A stretch of DNA of 64,000 nucleotides from JADHUC01 sp964623055. Lineage in GTDB: Bacteria > Planctomycetota > Planctomycetia > Pirellulales > Pirellulaceae. Positions within the stretch are counted from its first letter, which is position 1. Every line of letters begins with the position of its first letter. Shown piece by piece: positions 54,608 through 62,705 of the stretch. The stretch lies in the NCBI GenBank assembly GCA_964623055.1, contig CAZURK010000051.1, positions 1 to 64,000 on the forward strand, in the 5' to 3' direction. A model generated the notes under the pieces. It had not been told where the DNA came from and did no database searches. It saw only the letters and a program-made list of their open reading frames with translations. The position numbers were made by a program, and so were the translations under genes.

Positions 54608-54934
54608 CTACCTAGTGGAAGCCTTGATCTTGATGTCAACACCGGCCGGCAGGCTCAACTTGTTGAGCGCTTCGATCGTCTTCGCTGTCGCCTGGACGAT
54701 GTCGATCAGTCGCTTGTGGGTTCTTATCTCAAATTGCTGCCGGGCCTTCTTGTCAATATGCGGCCCTGACAGCACCGTGTATTTCTCGATCCGAGTGGGC
54801 AACGGGATTGGACCATGTACCTCGGAATGAGTACGCTTCGCCGTATCGACGATATCCTGGGCGCTCTGGTCAAGGATAGCGTGGTCGTAGGCCTCCATCC
54901 TGATGCGAATTACTTCATGAGTCGGTCCCGCCAC
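54608..54934 (-). CDS. rpsJ: Ribosomal protein S10
   Basis: A 108-residue protein, first gene of the cluster. It shows RIRMEAYDHAILDQSAQDIVD and GPIPLPTRIEKYTVL. The GTG start at 54934 has AAGGAG seven bases upstream. tuf and fusA are not next to it. The 180 bases between it and rplC show no further gene. Confidence 0.96.
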   Translation of the reverse strand: MAGPTHEVIRIRMEAYDHAILDQSAQDIVDTAKRTHSEVHGPIPLPTRIEKYTVLSGPHIDKKARQQFEIRTHKRLIDIVQATAKTIEALNKLSLPAGVDIKIKASTR

Positions 54935-55311
54935 ACTGCGCTCCTTGAAGTCTCCCTGCCTTGTTTACTACAATGTGTTGTTTCACTGTGTTTCCAACAA
55001 CTGAATTACCTGTCACTTCTCCCACCAAGGGAAACCAGAAATCCTAAGAGCCCCCTGCGGTTCCGTCAACACCCGTAGCTGCCCGACTGGCAAAAAAACG
55101 TAAAAAGCGGGTTTGGACAACCGCGTACTATCGGCAACACGCGTCGGCGCAATCTACAGATTCCGGGCGACAAACGGTGAATCGAATGCACACCCCTCTC
55201 GCAAGGGACATCATCCCCGTCAGACCATTTCCGCTTCTCAGGCGAGTACAGACCTGCTAACCTGATAGATTCCGTCGAATTATAAAGAAGAACACTAGGG
55301 GACCATTTGCA
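54935..55311. other. 377-base divergent intergenic region, ribosomal leader
   Basis: This gap separates rpsJ (minus) from the small basic protein (plus). It contains the predicted minus-strand promoter at 55041-55069 and TATAAA at 55281-55286 in the plus direction. A leader of about 100 bases lies between the promoter and rpsJ. No gene is seen. Confidence 0.5.
55041..55069 (-). promoter_or_regulatory. Promoter of the S10-spc-alpha cluster
   Basis: On the minus strand TTGACG (55064-55069) and TAGGAT (55041-55046) are separated by exactly 17 bases. The predicted transcript would begin near 55034 with a leader of about 100 bases. The -35 matches consensus at five of six bases. Confidence 0.6.
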
Positions 55312-55410
55312 GTGAGCAAGCCCAGCCACAAAGTCAAGAAAGCTAACCACGGAAAACGTCCGGCCAACGCCAAGGCGCGCAAAGCCAAACGCCGAAAGGT
55401 ACGCACCTAG
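55312..55410 (+). CDS. 32-residue very basic protein
   Basis: A GTG codon with AGGGGA nine bases upstream begins a 32-residue frame that ends in TAG. The sequence begins MSKPSHKVKKANHGKRPAN and ends AKRRKVRT. About half of all residues are Lys or Arg, as in ribosomal or nucleic-acid-binding peptides. TATAAA lies 26 bases upstream of the start codon. It faces away from the ribosomal cluster promoter. I believe similar short basic proteins exist in related genomes but cannot confirm it here. Confidence 0.7.
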   Translation: MSKPSHKVKKANHGKRPANAKARKAKRRKVRT

Positions 55411-55544
55411 ACGTTTGTGCCAAGTTCTCCTCGCAGTAGCCATCTCAAGGCACGGCCGAGCGTAGCTCTATGCGCCAACTGCGGATGAGAATGCCGCCTC
55501 ATTGGGGAGGCTCTGCGAACTTTGTTCGGCCAAAGGAATCCACA

Positions 55545-56063
55545 GTGACCACCAAACCACTGCTCTGCGATCTTTCGCAGATCGACTTCGACAGCGTAAT
55601 CGCCGATATCGAGGAGATTCGCAAATACAATCCTCAGCGGCATGAGATGGAGCAGTTGACGGCCATCGTTCTGGACGACACGGAACACCACATATGCGTC
55701 GGCTACAAAGACGTGACTGAAGACGAGTTCTGGGTTCGCGGCCACATGCCTGGTATGCCGCTGATGCCCGGCGTAGTAATGGTCGAGGCGGCTGCGCAAC
55801 TGTGCAGCTACTACACTCAGAAGCATAATCTGCTCCAAGCTGCAATGGTTGGCTTCGGAGGCTTGGAGGAGGTGCGGTTCCGCGATCCCGTGGTGCCCGG
55901 AGACCGCTTGGTGCTGATAGGCCATCTCGAGAAGATTCGGCCGAAGAGGATGCTGGTCAGCCGCTTCCAGGGCGTAGTACGAGATGCCGTGGTGGTCGAA
56001 GGTATCATCAAGGGTATTGCCATTCCTGTCGAAGCGTTGTCTGTTCAACAGTCGTCCGACTAG
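55545..56063 (+). CDS. FabZ-like hot-dog fold dehydratase
   Basis: A 172-residue protein similar to beta-hydroxyacyl-ACP dehydratase. The family motif GHMPGMPLMPGVVMVEAAAQL is clear, with the catalytic His in FWVRGHMPG. The C-terminal part has RFRDPVVPGDRLVL, also typical. The GTG at 55545 has AAGGA eight bases upstream; an ATG further upstream would add about 25 Arg-rich residues without a good ribosome binding site. It likely works in fatty acid or lipid A synthesis. No acyl carrier genes are adjacent. Confidence 0.88.
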   Translation: MTTKPLLCDLSQIDFDSVIADIEEIRKYNPQRHEMEQLTAIVLDDTEHHICVGYKDVTEDEFWVRGHMPGMPLMPGVVMVEAAAQLCSYYTQKHNLLQAAMVGFGGLEEVRFRDPVVPGDRLVLIGHLEKIRPKRMLVSRFQGVVRDAVVVEGIIKGIAIPVEALSVQQSSD

Positions 56064-56203
56064 CGGCCGCCAACACGGGATCTTCTTGCCCGAGCAGGCC
56101 AGTCACTTTTTTCGGCTCTCTTTGCGCGCTTGCTTGCGTCGCCCCACGCGTACCGAACATACTGTAGACGCATCGAAACAACACCTAACGAAGGAGAACC
56201 AAG

Positions 56204-57520
56204 ATGACAGCTCAGGGAAATACCCCAACCTCGGGCCAGGACTCTCGTCGCGATTTCTTGAAGAAGTCAGCACTTGGTGCGGCTGCCATCGGCGGACTCT
56301 CGCTGGCGCGCAGCGTCCATGCCGCCGGCAGCGATGTGATTCGCATCGGCATGGTCGGTTGTGGCGGACGCTGCTCCGGAGCGGCTGCGAACGCCATGGA
56401 TGCAGATCCGGGAACACGTCTGGTGGCGATGACCGACCTGTTTGCAGACCGCGTCGAGAGCAAACGCAGGGCCCTGACGAACAGCAAGCCCGACCGGGTA
56501 GAGGTCGACGACGACCATTGCTTCTCTGGGCTCGACGGCTACAAGAAAGTCATCGACAGTGTGGACGTGGTGCTGATTGCATGTGCCGCCAAGTTCCACC
56601 CCATGTACCTGAAAGCCGGGACCAAAGCCGGCAAGCACGTGTTCGTGGAAAAGCCTCACGCTATCGACCCGCTAGGGATCAACGTCGTGCTCGAAGCCAC
56701 TGCATTGGCCAAAGAGAAGAACCTGGGCATACTTTCCGGGCTGCAAAGCCGCTTTCATCCAGCCTATCGCGAGACGATGCAACGCGTGCACGACGGTCAA
56801 ATCGGCGAAGTCATTTCGTTCGAGGAGAATTTCGTCCGCGGCCCTTACGGTAACACAGCGCGCCCGCACGACGTGAGGGAACTCGAAATCCAATACGGCA
56901 ACCAGTACCGTTTCTCCTGGCTTTGCGGCGACGACGTGCCCCAGTCCTTGGTGCACAACATGGATCGCGCCACGTGGGCGCTGGGCGAAGTGACCCCGGT
57001 CAAATGTCATGGTTTTGGCGGGCGGTCGACGTCGCACAATCTGCTGGGCGACGTGTTTGATCACCACGCCGTGGTTTATCACTATGCCAACGGAGTGCGA
57101 GGCTACGCCTTCTGCCGCACGACCCGCGGTTGCTACAACGAGAATTCCAGCAACATCCTGGGCACCAAGGGAATTGCCTACCCGGTTCACGGCCGGATAT
57201 CCGGCGAAAACGAATGGCGATTCAGTGGGAAAAGCGAGAGTCCTTACGTGGCCGAACACCGGGAGTTCTTACAGTCGATCCGCGCCGGCACGCCACTCAA
57301 CTGCGGCGACTACATGGCCCGCAGCACGCTCGTAACGATCATGGGGCAACTATCGTGCTACAGCGGAAAGGAAGTCACCTGGGACCAAGTGAACAAGTCC
57401 GACTACTACATCCCGCCAAAACCGGAAGAGTGCACCTGGGACATGGAGCCGCCCACCAAACCCGATGAGAACGGGGTCTACCCCGTCTGCGCCACGCCGG
57501 GCGTAACCAAGAACATCTGA
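56204..57520 (+). CDS. Tat-exported Gfo/Idh/MocA family oxidoreductase
   Basis: A 438-residue protein. The ATG at 56204 has AAGGAG upstream. A twin-arginine signal (SRRDFLKKSALGAAAIGG) covers residues ~14-31. The Rossmann motif IGMVGCGGRCSGAA comes next, then the family motif HVFVEKPHA and a C-terminal domain with LVHNMDRATWALGEV. It is similar in layout to the gene at 12.5 kb but not the same subgroup. The sugar substrate is unknown. Confidence 0.92.
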   Translation: MTAQGNTPTSGQDSRRDFLKKSALGAAAIGGLSLARSVHAAGSDVIRIGMVGCGGRCSGAAANAMDADPGTRLVAMTDLFADRVESKRRALTNSKPDRVEVDDDHCFSGLDGYKKVIDSVDVVLIACAAKFHPMYLKAGTKAGKHVFVEKPHAIDPLGINVVLEATALAKEKNLGILSGLQSRFHPAYRETMQRVHDGQIGEVISFEENFVRGPYGNTARPHDVRELEIQYGNQYRFSWLCGDDVPQSLVHNMDRATWALGEVTPVKCHGFGGRSTSHNLLGDVFDHHAVVYHYANGVRGYAFCRTTRGCYNENSSNILGTKGIAYPVHGRISGENEWRFSGKSESPYVAEHREFLQSIRAGTPLNCGDYMARSTLVTIMGQLSCYSGKEVTWDQVNKSDYYIPPKPEECTWDMEPPTKPDENGVYPVCATPGVTKNI

Positions 57521-57614
57521 GTTCCGTCTCCAAGAGCCGAGCACGAAAGAAATGCTTCGTTGTGGCGTGGTCTCCCGATCACGCCACTTGTCTTAACGCA
57601 CGTATCCCGCGCCG

Positions 57615-58358
57615 CTACTTGATAGCGATTGCCTGTTGCAGCGGTCTCAACACGTTGTCTACCACGTAGTTATCGACCAGTTCTGTGCACACGTCCACAA
57701 GTCGCTTCATAGCCGACACATAGCTTTCGTCCGGGTCCAGGCTGCCATACCGCCGAGCTGTGAAATACACGCTCAGCTGCTCTTCCGGGAACTCGCCGGT
57801 CCGAACGTGATACGCGCCCGTACGCGTCTCGACGCTCAATCGGCACTGAGTCCGACATTCCTCGTCCAGAGCAAACTGAAGCGATGGTTCGTTCCCCAAA
57901 ACCGTAGCGCCGGGAATCTCCGTCATCCGCTCCAACCCAGGAGCAACTCCCAAAGCTTCGACCAGCAACTGATTATGGTTACCGCGGTACGTGAAATCGA
58001 ATCCGAACATGATGTTCAACGATTCGCAGTCCAGCGGGCTTACGGTCAGCGCGTACGGCGCGAGTTCCAAAGCCACTTGATGCTGACGGAAGGCCTCATC
58101 CGCCGAACTCGGATTGACATGCCCCGAGCAGATGCGACGAGGCTCGACCGTCGCCCAACGATAGTTGCCGCGGTCTTTGTCCTCCTCCAACACAAATTCG
58201 CCTCGATCGCGACAGTAGAAGTTCCTCATACGGGGATAGTGCTTCTGAATCTGCTCGAAGTAGTGGAGAACCGTTTCCCGTGTCTGCGGCAATTCCATCT
58301 CGGTGTTCAAGTTCATGTTTATGTAGTAGTCGTCACTAAACGAATTGTAGTGACTCAT
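57615..58358 (-). CDS. Protein of unknown function
   Basis: A 247-residue soluble protein not recognised by me. The ATG at 58358 has AAGGGA upstream. Its sequence is even and well ordered, for example YPRMRNFYCRDRGEFVLEED and SPLDCESLNIMFGFDFTYRG, so it is surely a real gene. It has no membrane segment or signal. The RRICSGHVNPSS region and the LSVETRTGAYHVRTGEFPEE region might form a binding site. It stands alone between converging and diverging neighbours. Confidence 0.85.
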   Translation of the reverse strand: MSHYNSFSDDYYINMNLNTEMELPQTRETVLHYFEQIQKHYPRMRNFYCRDRGEFVLEEDKDRGNYRWATVEPRRICSGHVNPSSADEAFRQHQVALELAPYALTVSPLDCESLNIMFGFDFTYRGNHNQLLVEALGVAPGLERMTEIPGATVLGNEPSLQFALDEECRTQCRLSVETRTGAYHVRTGEFPEEQLSVYFTARRYGSLDPDESYVSAMKRLVDVCTELVDNYVVDNVLRPLQQAIAIK

Positions 58359-58558
58359 ATTCAGTCCCTTTCATGCAGACTGAGACAAGTTCCAATGCGT
58401 CGAAGACGGGCAAATCCGCACGAGATGTCCATCGAAACTCAGTATAGAATGCCGTCGTCCGGGCTGTCAAAGCGCCAGGCACCCGCTGACCACTTGAAAT
58501 CAGGGGGAAAACCAACGGATAATCATGCCTGGGAGGATCAGCGAAGGAGGCACGACAT

Positions 58559-59092
58559 TTGGGCAAACCACGCATCGATATCGCTCGGATTACCGTTTTC
58601 CCCACGGCGCTGGGCTGGATCTCGGCTGCCTGGCTGGGCGACGGGCTTTGCGCGCTGACGTTCGGCCACAGCGGCCCCCAGCAGGCCGTGGCGTCGCTTC
58701 GATTGCAGGACCAATCGGCGGAGATCCATCGTCTCGGCAGAGATTCGACGGACAACTTCGCCCGGCGACTGCGCGCCTACGCGGAAGGCGAGCCGGACAA
58801 CCTCCTGGATGTCCCGGTAGTCTTGGCCGGGCTGACCCGATTTCGGCAACGGGTCATGCGCGAGTGCCGGAGAATCGCCTACGGGAACACAATCACGTAC
58901 GGCGAATTGGCCGCCAGAGCGGGTTCCCCAAAGGCTGCGCGAGCCGTCGGCAGTGCGATGGCAGGGAATCCCATTGGCTTGGTTATCCCCTGCCACCGAG
59001 TCGTCGGGGCCGGAGGACGACTAGGGGGCTACTCGGCCCCAGCCGGCCTTCGCATGAAAAAGCGCCTCTTGAATTTGGAGGGAGCAGTATAG
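58559..59092 (+). CDS. ogt: Methylated-DNA–protein-cysteine methyltransferase
   Basis: A 177-residue suicide DNA repair protein that removes O6-alkyl groups from guanine. The acceptor Cys145 lies in IPCHRVVGAGG; the helix-turn-helix region is ITYGELAARAGSPKAARAVGSAM. The start is a TTG at 58559, supported by AGGAGG eight bases upstream. A family A half palindrome begins 21 bases after the stop. Confidence 0.95.
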   Translation: MGKPRIDIARITVFPTALGWISAAWLGDGLCALTFGHSGPQQAVASLRLQDQSAEIHRLGRDSTDNFARRLRAYAEGEPDNLLDVPVVLAGLTRFRQRVMRECRRIAYGNTITYGELAARAGSPKAARAVGSAMAGNPIGLVIPCHRVVGAGGRLGGYSAPAGLRMKKRLLNLEGAV

Positions 59093-59113
59093 TGCCTCGC
59101 GTTTCTTGCTCTT

Positions 59114-59148
59114 GTAGGTTGGGCATTCCTGCCCGACCCCCAGCAGAC
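59114..59148. repeat. Truncated family A palindrome, copy 3
   Basis: GTAGGTTGGGCATTCCTGCCCG is the reverse complement of the right half of the copies at 6.4 and 7.2 kb. The similarity to copy 2 goes on through its loop (ACCCCC-AGCAGAC) and then stops, and a different hairpin, ACACTCG-CTTGCT-CGAGTGT, follows at 59147-59166. It looks like an element cut within its loop. Confidence 0.8.
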
Positions 59149-59177
59149 ACTCGCTTGCTCGAGTGTTGCATGCGCAG

Positions 59178-59218
59178 AAAAAAGGGCGCGACAAACCTGC
59201 GATCGGCTCGTCGCGCCC
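59178..59218 (-). terminator. Intrinsic terminator on the minus strand
   Basis: On the minus strand GGGCGCGAC and GTCGCGCCC (59184-59192 and 59210-59218) form a nine-base stem followed by six T (59178-59183). No minus-strand protein gene lies just upstream of it, which suggests a short RNA transcript. Confidence 0.6.
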
Positions 59219-59400
59219 CATCAGCGGGATCACATTGCATGAGAACCGATACAGCACTCGGTTCTCGAACGACTAGCGACAGTGAATAGTTGCACAAGGC
59301 GCGCCTTACGACCAAGAACAAGCTTGGTTGGCTGTAAGGAGCATTACGGCAACATGTTGCGCCGGAAAACCGGTTTTTCGGTACATTTATCCAATGTCCT
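59178..59400 (-). ncRNA. Candidate structured non-coding RNA
   Basis: Between the ogt and enoyl-CoA hydratase genes, a row of hairpins leads to the minus-strand terminator: GAGAACCGA/TCGGTTCTC (59241-59266), AAGGCGCGCCTT near 59296-59307, a nested CCTTAC-ACCAAG/CTTGGT-GTAAGG hairpin (59304-59339) and CCGG-AAAA-CCGG near 59362-59373. The density of perfect stems is unusual for a spacer. No protein reading frame fits. The 5' end is a guess. The rest of the 457-base gap (59401-59549) has nothing clear except CTTCAGCATAACGG near the next gene start. Confidence 0.4.
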
Positions 59401-59549
59401 GATCTGAGAAAGTCGTCTCATTGTGATACGGCCATGTTCCGTAACGCGTCGCCTTGCGGATCCTGATCGGGAGTAGGTTATGCTTCAGCATAACGGAAGC
59501 GGCCCGCGAGACGTCGTTTCGTGGATGCTGATCGGAAGGAGAACCACTC

Positions 59550-60332
59550 ATGGAACCAGTGGTACAGGTCAAAAAGCACGTGCCCAGCGGCACGATTGTC
59601 CTCAATCGGCCGCAACGGCGAAACGCCCTGTCGCGATGGACCATGCTACAACTGGTACAGGCCTTTGACGATCTGCACAAGGAACGGAAGGTACGCGCCG
59701 TGATTCTCACGGGCGCGGGGACGGCGTTCTGTTCCGGGGTCGATCTGCGCGAAATCCACGAGAGCAGCAAGGAAGACGACGCACTGATGCAATGGCACCG
59801 GGACGCGGTCCAGTTCAAGGAGCTGCTTGAGAAGATGATGCTGTTTCCCAAACCGATCATCGCCGCGGTGAACGGCCCGGCAGTGGCGGCCGGTGCCAGT
59901 CTATTGTTGGCCTCGGACATCGTTATTGCCTCGCCCGAAGCCACGTTTGGCTTTCCCGAGGCTCGTCGCGGTTTGGTCGCGGGGCTTGCTGCTCCGCTGC
60001 TCTCGTTTCGAATCGGGGCCGGGCCCGCCGCCAACCTGCTGCTGTCGGGCCGTCTGGCCGAAGCCGACGAAGCCCACCGGCTCGGCCTGTACCACGAAGT
60101 GACCTCCAACGACACAATCTGGGCACGCTCACACGCATTGGCCGAGCAGTGCGCCAAATGTGCCCCGGAATCCATCCAGCTAACCAAACGCCTACTGAAC
60201 GAGACGATCGGCGAACACCTGGGCACCCTACTGTCGGCCGGTGCGGCGGCCAGCGCCACCGCCCTCACAACCGAAGCGGCCCAGGAGGGTTTGGCCGCAT
60301 TCCTGGAAAAACGCGAACCCAACTGGCCCTGA
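59550..60332 (+). CDS. Enoyl-CoA hydratase/isomerase family protein
   Basis: A 260-residue crotonase-fold enzyme. It has VLNRPQRRNALS near the N-terminus, the oxyanion-hole segment GAGTAFCSGVDLREIHE and AVNGPAVAAGASLLLASDIVIA, and FGFPEARRGLVAGL. The length is normal. The second catalytic Glu of hydratases cannot be placed with certainty, so hydratase, isomerase or another crotonase reaction is possible. GAAGGAGA lies a few bases before the ATG. Confidence 0.9.
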   Translation: MEPVVQVKKHVPSGTIVLNRPQRRNALSRWTMLQLVQAFDDLHKERKVRAVILTGAGTAFCSGVDLREIHESSKEDDALMQWHRDAVQFKELLEKMMLFPKPIIAAVNGPAVAAGASLLLASDIVIASPEATFGFPEARRGLVAGLAAPLLSFRIGAGPAANLLLSGRLAEADEAHRLGLYHEVTSNDTIWARSHALAEQCAKCAPESIQLTKRLLNETIGEHLGTLLSAGAAASATALTTEAAQEGLAAFLEKREPNWP

Positions 60333-60468
60333 CCGAGTCCAACCAACACGTTGGCCAAGTCCGTCACGCCGACAGTGATCCTTGGAATGTGGGAAACGGG
60401 AGTCCCCAAAAGTGATCGCCGCTTGCCGACCGAAAAGTCATCGGGTAACCTATAACGCTTTCCACTGA

Positions 60469-60541
60469 TCCCCTGTAGCTCAGTTGGTAGAGCAAGCGGC
60501 TGTTAACCGCTTTGTCCGAGGTTCGAGTCCTCGCGGGGGAG
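60469..60541 (+). tRNA. tRNA-Asn(GTT)
   Basis: A complete 73-base cloverleaf: the acceptor stem TCCCCTG pairs with CGGGGGA, the D-arm has GCTC-AGTTGGT-AGAGC, the anticodon stem AGCGG/CCGCT encloses CTGTTAA with anticodon GTT, and the T-arm is GAGG-TTCGAGT-CCTC. The CCA end is not encoded. Confidence 0.97.
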
Positions 60542-61152
60542 CTTTTTCAAATCGCGGAATTTCCGCCGACATACGGGTTAACAGAGAACGCCGAGAGCTT
60601 TCGCTCCTGGCGTTTCGTCTTTTCCGTAAGCCACGCAAGGACTTACGTCGAGTCGGTCGTGTGGCGAGAGTTCTCTAAACTTCTCCGTTGCGCTCTCCGT
60701 TCACCGCCCTGGCCGCGACTCTCGCCAAAACTCTCGCGCTCTCTGGTTGACAGACCCCTTCGGGTTAACAACCTGGTTGGGTTCGGACCCCGAAAGCAAC
60801 CCGTCGCGGAAACGACGAGTGGTAACAGCAATCGGTGGCTCATTGGTGCTTACAAACACGAGTTGGCATCCTGCTCTTTCCTACCTCGGTCGCGAACAGG
60901 CCGCGCGCAGACGAGTTACGTTTCGAGACAGAGGTGGAGGCGACCTACGCGCGCAACGGGCAATCGTTTCGACGCTGAGGCCGATAACTTCGCAGATTGT
61001 GGCCTGCGCGTCTCGTAGCCAATGAAGGTTAGGCCGTGAGCACCTAACGAGACCCGCAACGGAGCCGTCACGTTCACCTCCGACCCGCTGCAGATTGCGC
61101 CAATCTCCAGGACATCGGCCTGTCTCGGGGCACGGCACTGTCCTCCGCGGCT
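60542..61152. other. 611-base gap after tRNA-Asn, no gene seen
   Basis: No convincing gene is seen on either strand. A terminator-like hairpin lies at 60587-60623. The rest has short open frames with uneven Arg/Ser-rich translations. No direct repeat of the tRNA 3' end was found, so there is no sign of an integration site. Confidence 0.5.
60587..60623 (+). terminator. Terminator-like hairpin after tRNA-Asn
   Basis: AACGCC and GGCGTT (60587-60592 and 60609-60614) form the base of a stem, with a less perfect upper part GAGAGC/GCTCCT. A T-rich run TTTCGTCTTTT follows. It lies 45 bases downstream of the tRNA. Confidence 0.6.
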
Positions 61153-62376
61153 TCAGTGAGGCTCAGACAGTTTCGCTCTTCCTGCCCGACTCCCAGGACG
61201 CCCTTGATTGCTGCCAGGACGCTTTCGCTGTGGTGCGAAAAGTCGCAGAGCCCTTGGATCGGCTCTTGCGGCGAGTTCAAATTTCTGTCCGTCAAAACGG
61301 TACGGTTTGGCAAAGCCAGAGCTGAGCCCCAGACGCGAGTTCTCTCCGATAATCGCACCTTTGTCGAAACAGAACACAATCTTCAACAGGCCGTCGGCAT
61401 GATCGAACTCGTCGATCTCTACGCGAAACGTGCCGTCTTCGGCCACTTTTCCGACAAAACACTTCAGCCAGTACGGGGACGGCGTGGCGCTGGATCCGTT
61501 CGCCACCACGACACTGTGGGCGGGGGAGTCCGATTCGAGCTTGCCCGTAACGACTAGGCGATCGCCGTCTCTGTCGTACGCGGCCTGGAACTCCGCGAGC
61601 TGAGCTTTTGGGATACGATCGCGGTCTTTCACTGTGCCTGAGAGCAGCGGGTGCTTCCACAACATGGCAGCCGCGGCTTCCGAAAGATGGACTCGCGTCT
61701 CGTTCGGATTCGTCCGTGCGAAATACACTCTATTGATGGGGCCCATCAGCGAGTTGCCGAGATTATCCCGTTGCCTCGGACCGACGTGAGGAAGCCCAAG
61801 AGCGTGGCCAAGTTCGTGGATCACTCCCTTAAGCCTGAGTTCGACAAGGAACTCCGAGGCGAGCTCGTCCGTCGTTTTGACCTCTCCGGGCGCGGTGTAG
61901 AAATAGCCTGTCGAAACGCCACCACGCTGAAAGTTCCCGCCCCCTCGTCCCCATCCCTGCTCCACGGCTTTGTACACAAAGATCCACCAAACTTGACCTT
62001 GCGGCGGTACATTTCCTTGTTGCGAGGCCGCCTTGACGACCTCCGGTTGGAATCCGTGTTGGTTGTAGCGGCCACTGGCCGCCGTATGCTTGCCCCGAAC
62101 GAAATAGATCACGGGGTAACCTTCCTCGTCCCGTTCAACTGGCAGGGCTTGGTTACATTCGTAACCCCAGTGCTTCAACCACTTACCGTAGAAGGCTTGG
62201 GTATAGTCGACGATTTGCCTCACCCGCTCACGCACGCCATCGGGCGGATCTACATCGGAAGGCGTGAAAAACGCGATCCGCAGAATTGGCTTGGCAGCGT
62301 CATCTGACTGCTCACTGCCGAACGACGTTGCTGAAAGAAGAATCGCGACGATCAACGCAGAAAGCCGTGTCTTCAT
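61153..62376 (-). CDS. Secreted zinc metalloprotease, metzincin-like
   Basis: A 407-residue protein with a Sec signal (residues 1-20, MKTRLSALIVAILLSATSFG). A full metzincin motif HELGHALGLPH places His187, Glu188, His191 and His197. A possible Met turn is SLMGPIN. The ATG at 62376 has AAGGAG upstream. After about residue 370 the sequence changes to an Arg/Pro-rich tail (RKRPGSNQGRPGSRAGRAK) unlike the rest, and another frame of the same strand reads more protein-like there, so a frameshift near the 3' end is possible. Confidence 0.83.
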   Translation of the reverse strand: MKTRLSALIVAILLSATSFGSEQSDDAAKPILRIAFFTPSDVDPPDGVRERVRQIVDYTQAFYGKWLKHWGYECNQALPVERDEEGYPVIYFVRGKHTAASGRYNQHGFQPEVVKAASQQGNVPPQGQVWWIFVYKAVEQGWGRGGGNFQRGGVSTGYFYTAPGEVKTTDELASEFLVELRLKGVIHELGHALGLPHVGPRQRDNLGNSLMGPINRVYFARTNPNETRVHLSEAAAAMLWKHPLLSGTVKDRDRIPKAQLAEFQAAYDRDGDRLVVTGKLESDSPAHSVVVANGSSATPSPYWLKCFVGKVAEDGTFRVEIDEFDHADGLLKIVFCFDKGAIIGENSRLGLSSGFAKPYRFDGQKFELAARADPRALRLFAPQRKRPGSNQGRPGSRAGRAKLSEPH

Positions 62377-62705
62377 TGGGTGGTTCTCCTTGTGCCTGAG
62401 ATAAACTTCGTGTATTTACATGGCGTACTCTCACCGGTCGCCATGACCAGTTTGAAGTCTTCCTTTTGTCTTTCGCCCTCGGTGAGAAACTCGCGGTCTC
62501 CCAGGACCTGTTTCTCTGCCTTCTCCGCGGACGCCCCGCTCAGATCCGACAGGCCGAATTGGAGGATTGTGCGCCGGGCGACCCGGCCCAAATGGTCCAA
62601 GCCAGCCTGTTTCAGTTCTTCAGGTATCGCTTCCACCTTCGCGAGTGCCTCTTTTGACGCTTCCGCGTCGCTTGTCTCTGCCGCCAGTTCGCGTCCTGTC
62701 ATCAA
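62373..62705 (-). CDS. Possible 110-residue protein overlapping its neighbours
   Basis: An open frame of 110 residues on the minus strand whose stop overlaps the protease start (ATGA) and whose first 86 bases overlap the tryptophanase 3' end. The composition is normal and helical (ETSDAEASKEALAKVEAIPEEL). No family is recognised and no strong ribosome binding site is seen. It may be a true small gene or a remnant. Confidence 0.4.
   Translation of the reverse strand: MMTGRELAAETSDAEASKEALAKVEAIPEELKQAGLDHLGRVARRTILQFGLSDLSGASAEKAEKQVLGDREFLTEGERQKEDFKLVMATGESTPCKYTKFISGTRRTTQ

Noticed and set aside
60423..60456. TTGCCG and TATAAC as a tRNA promoter
   Set aside because: The spacing of 22 bases is too long for a normal sigma70 promoter.
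60542..61152. Possible integration site or island after tRNA-Asn
   Set aside because: No repeat of the tRNA 3' end, no integrase and no mobile gene were found.
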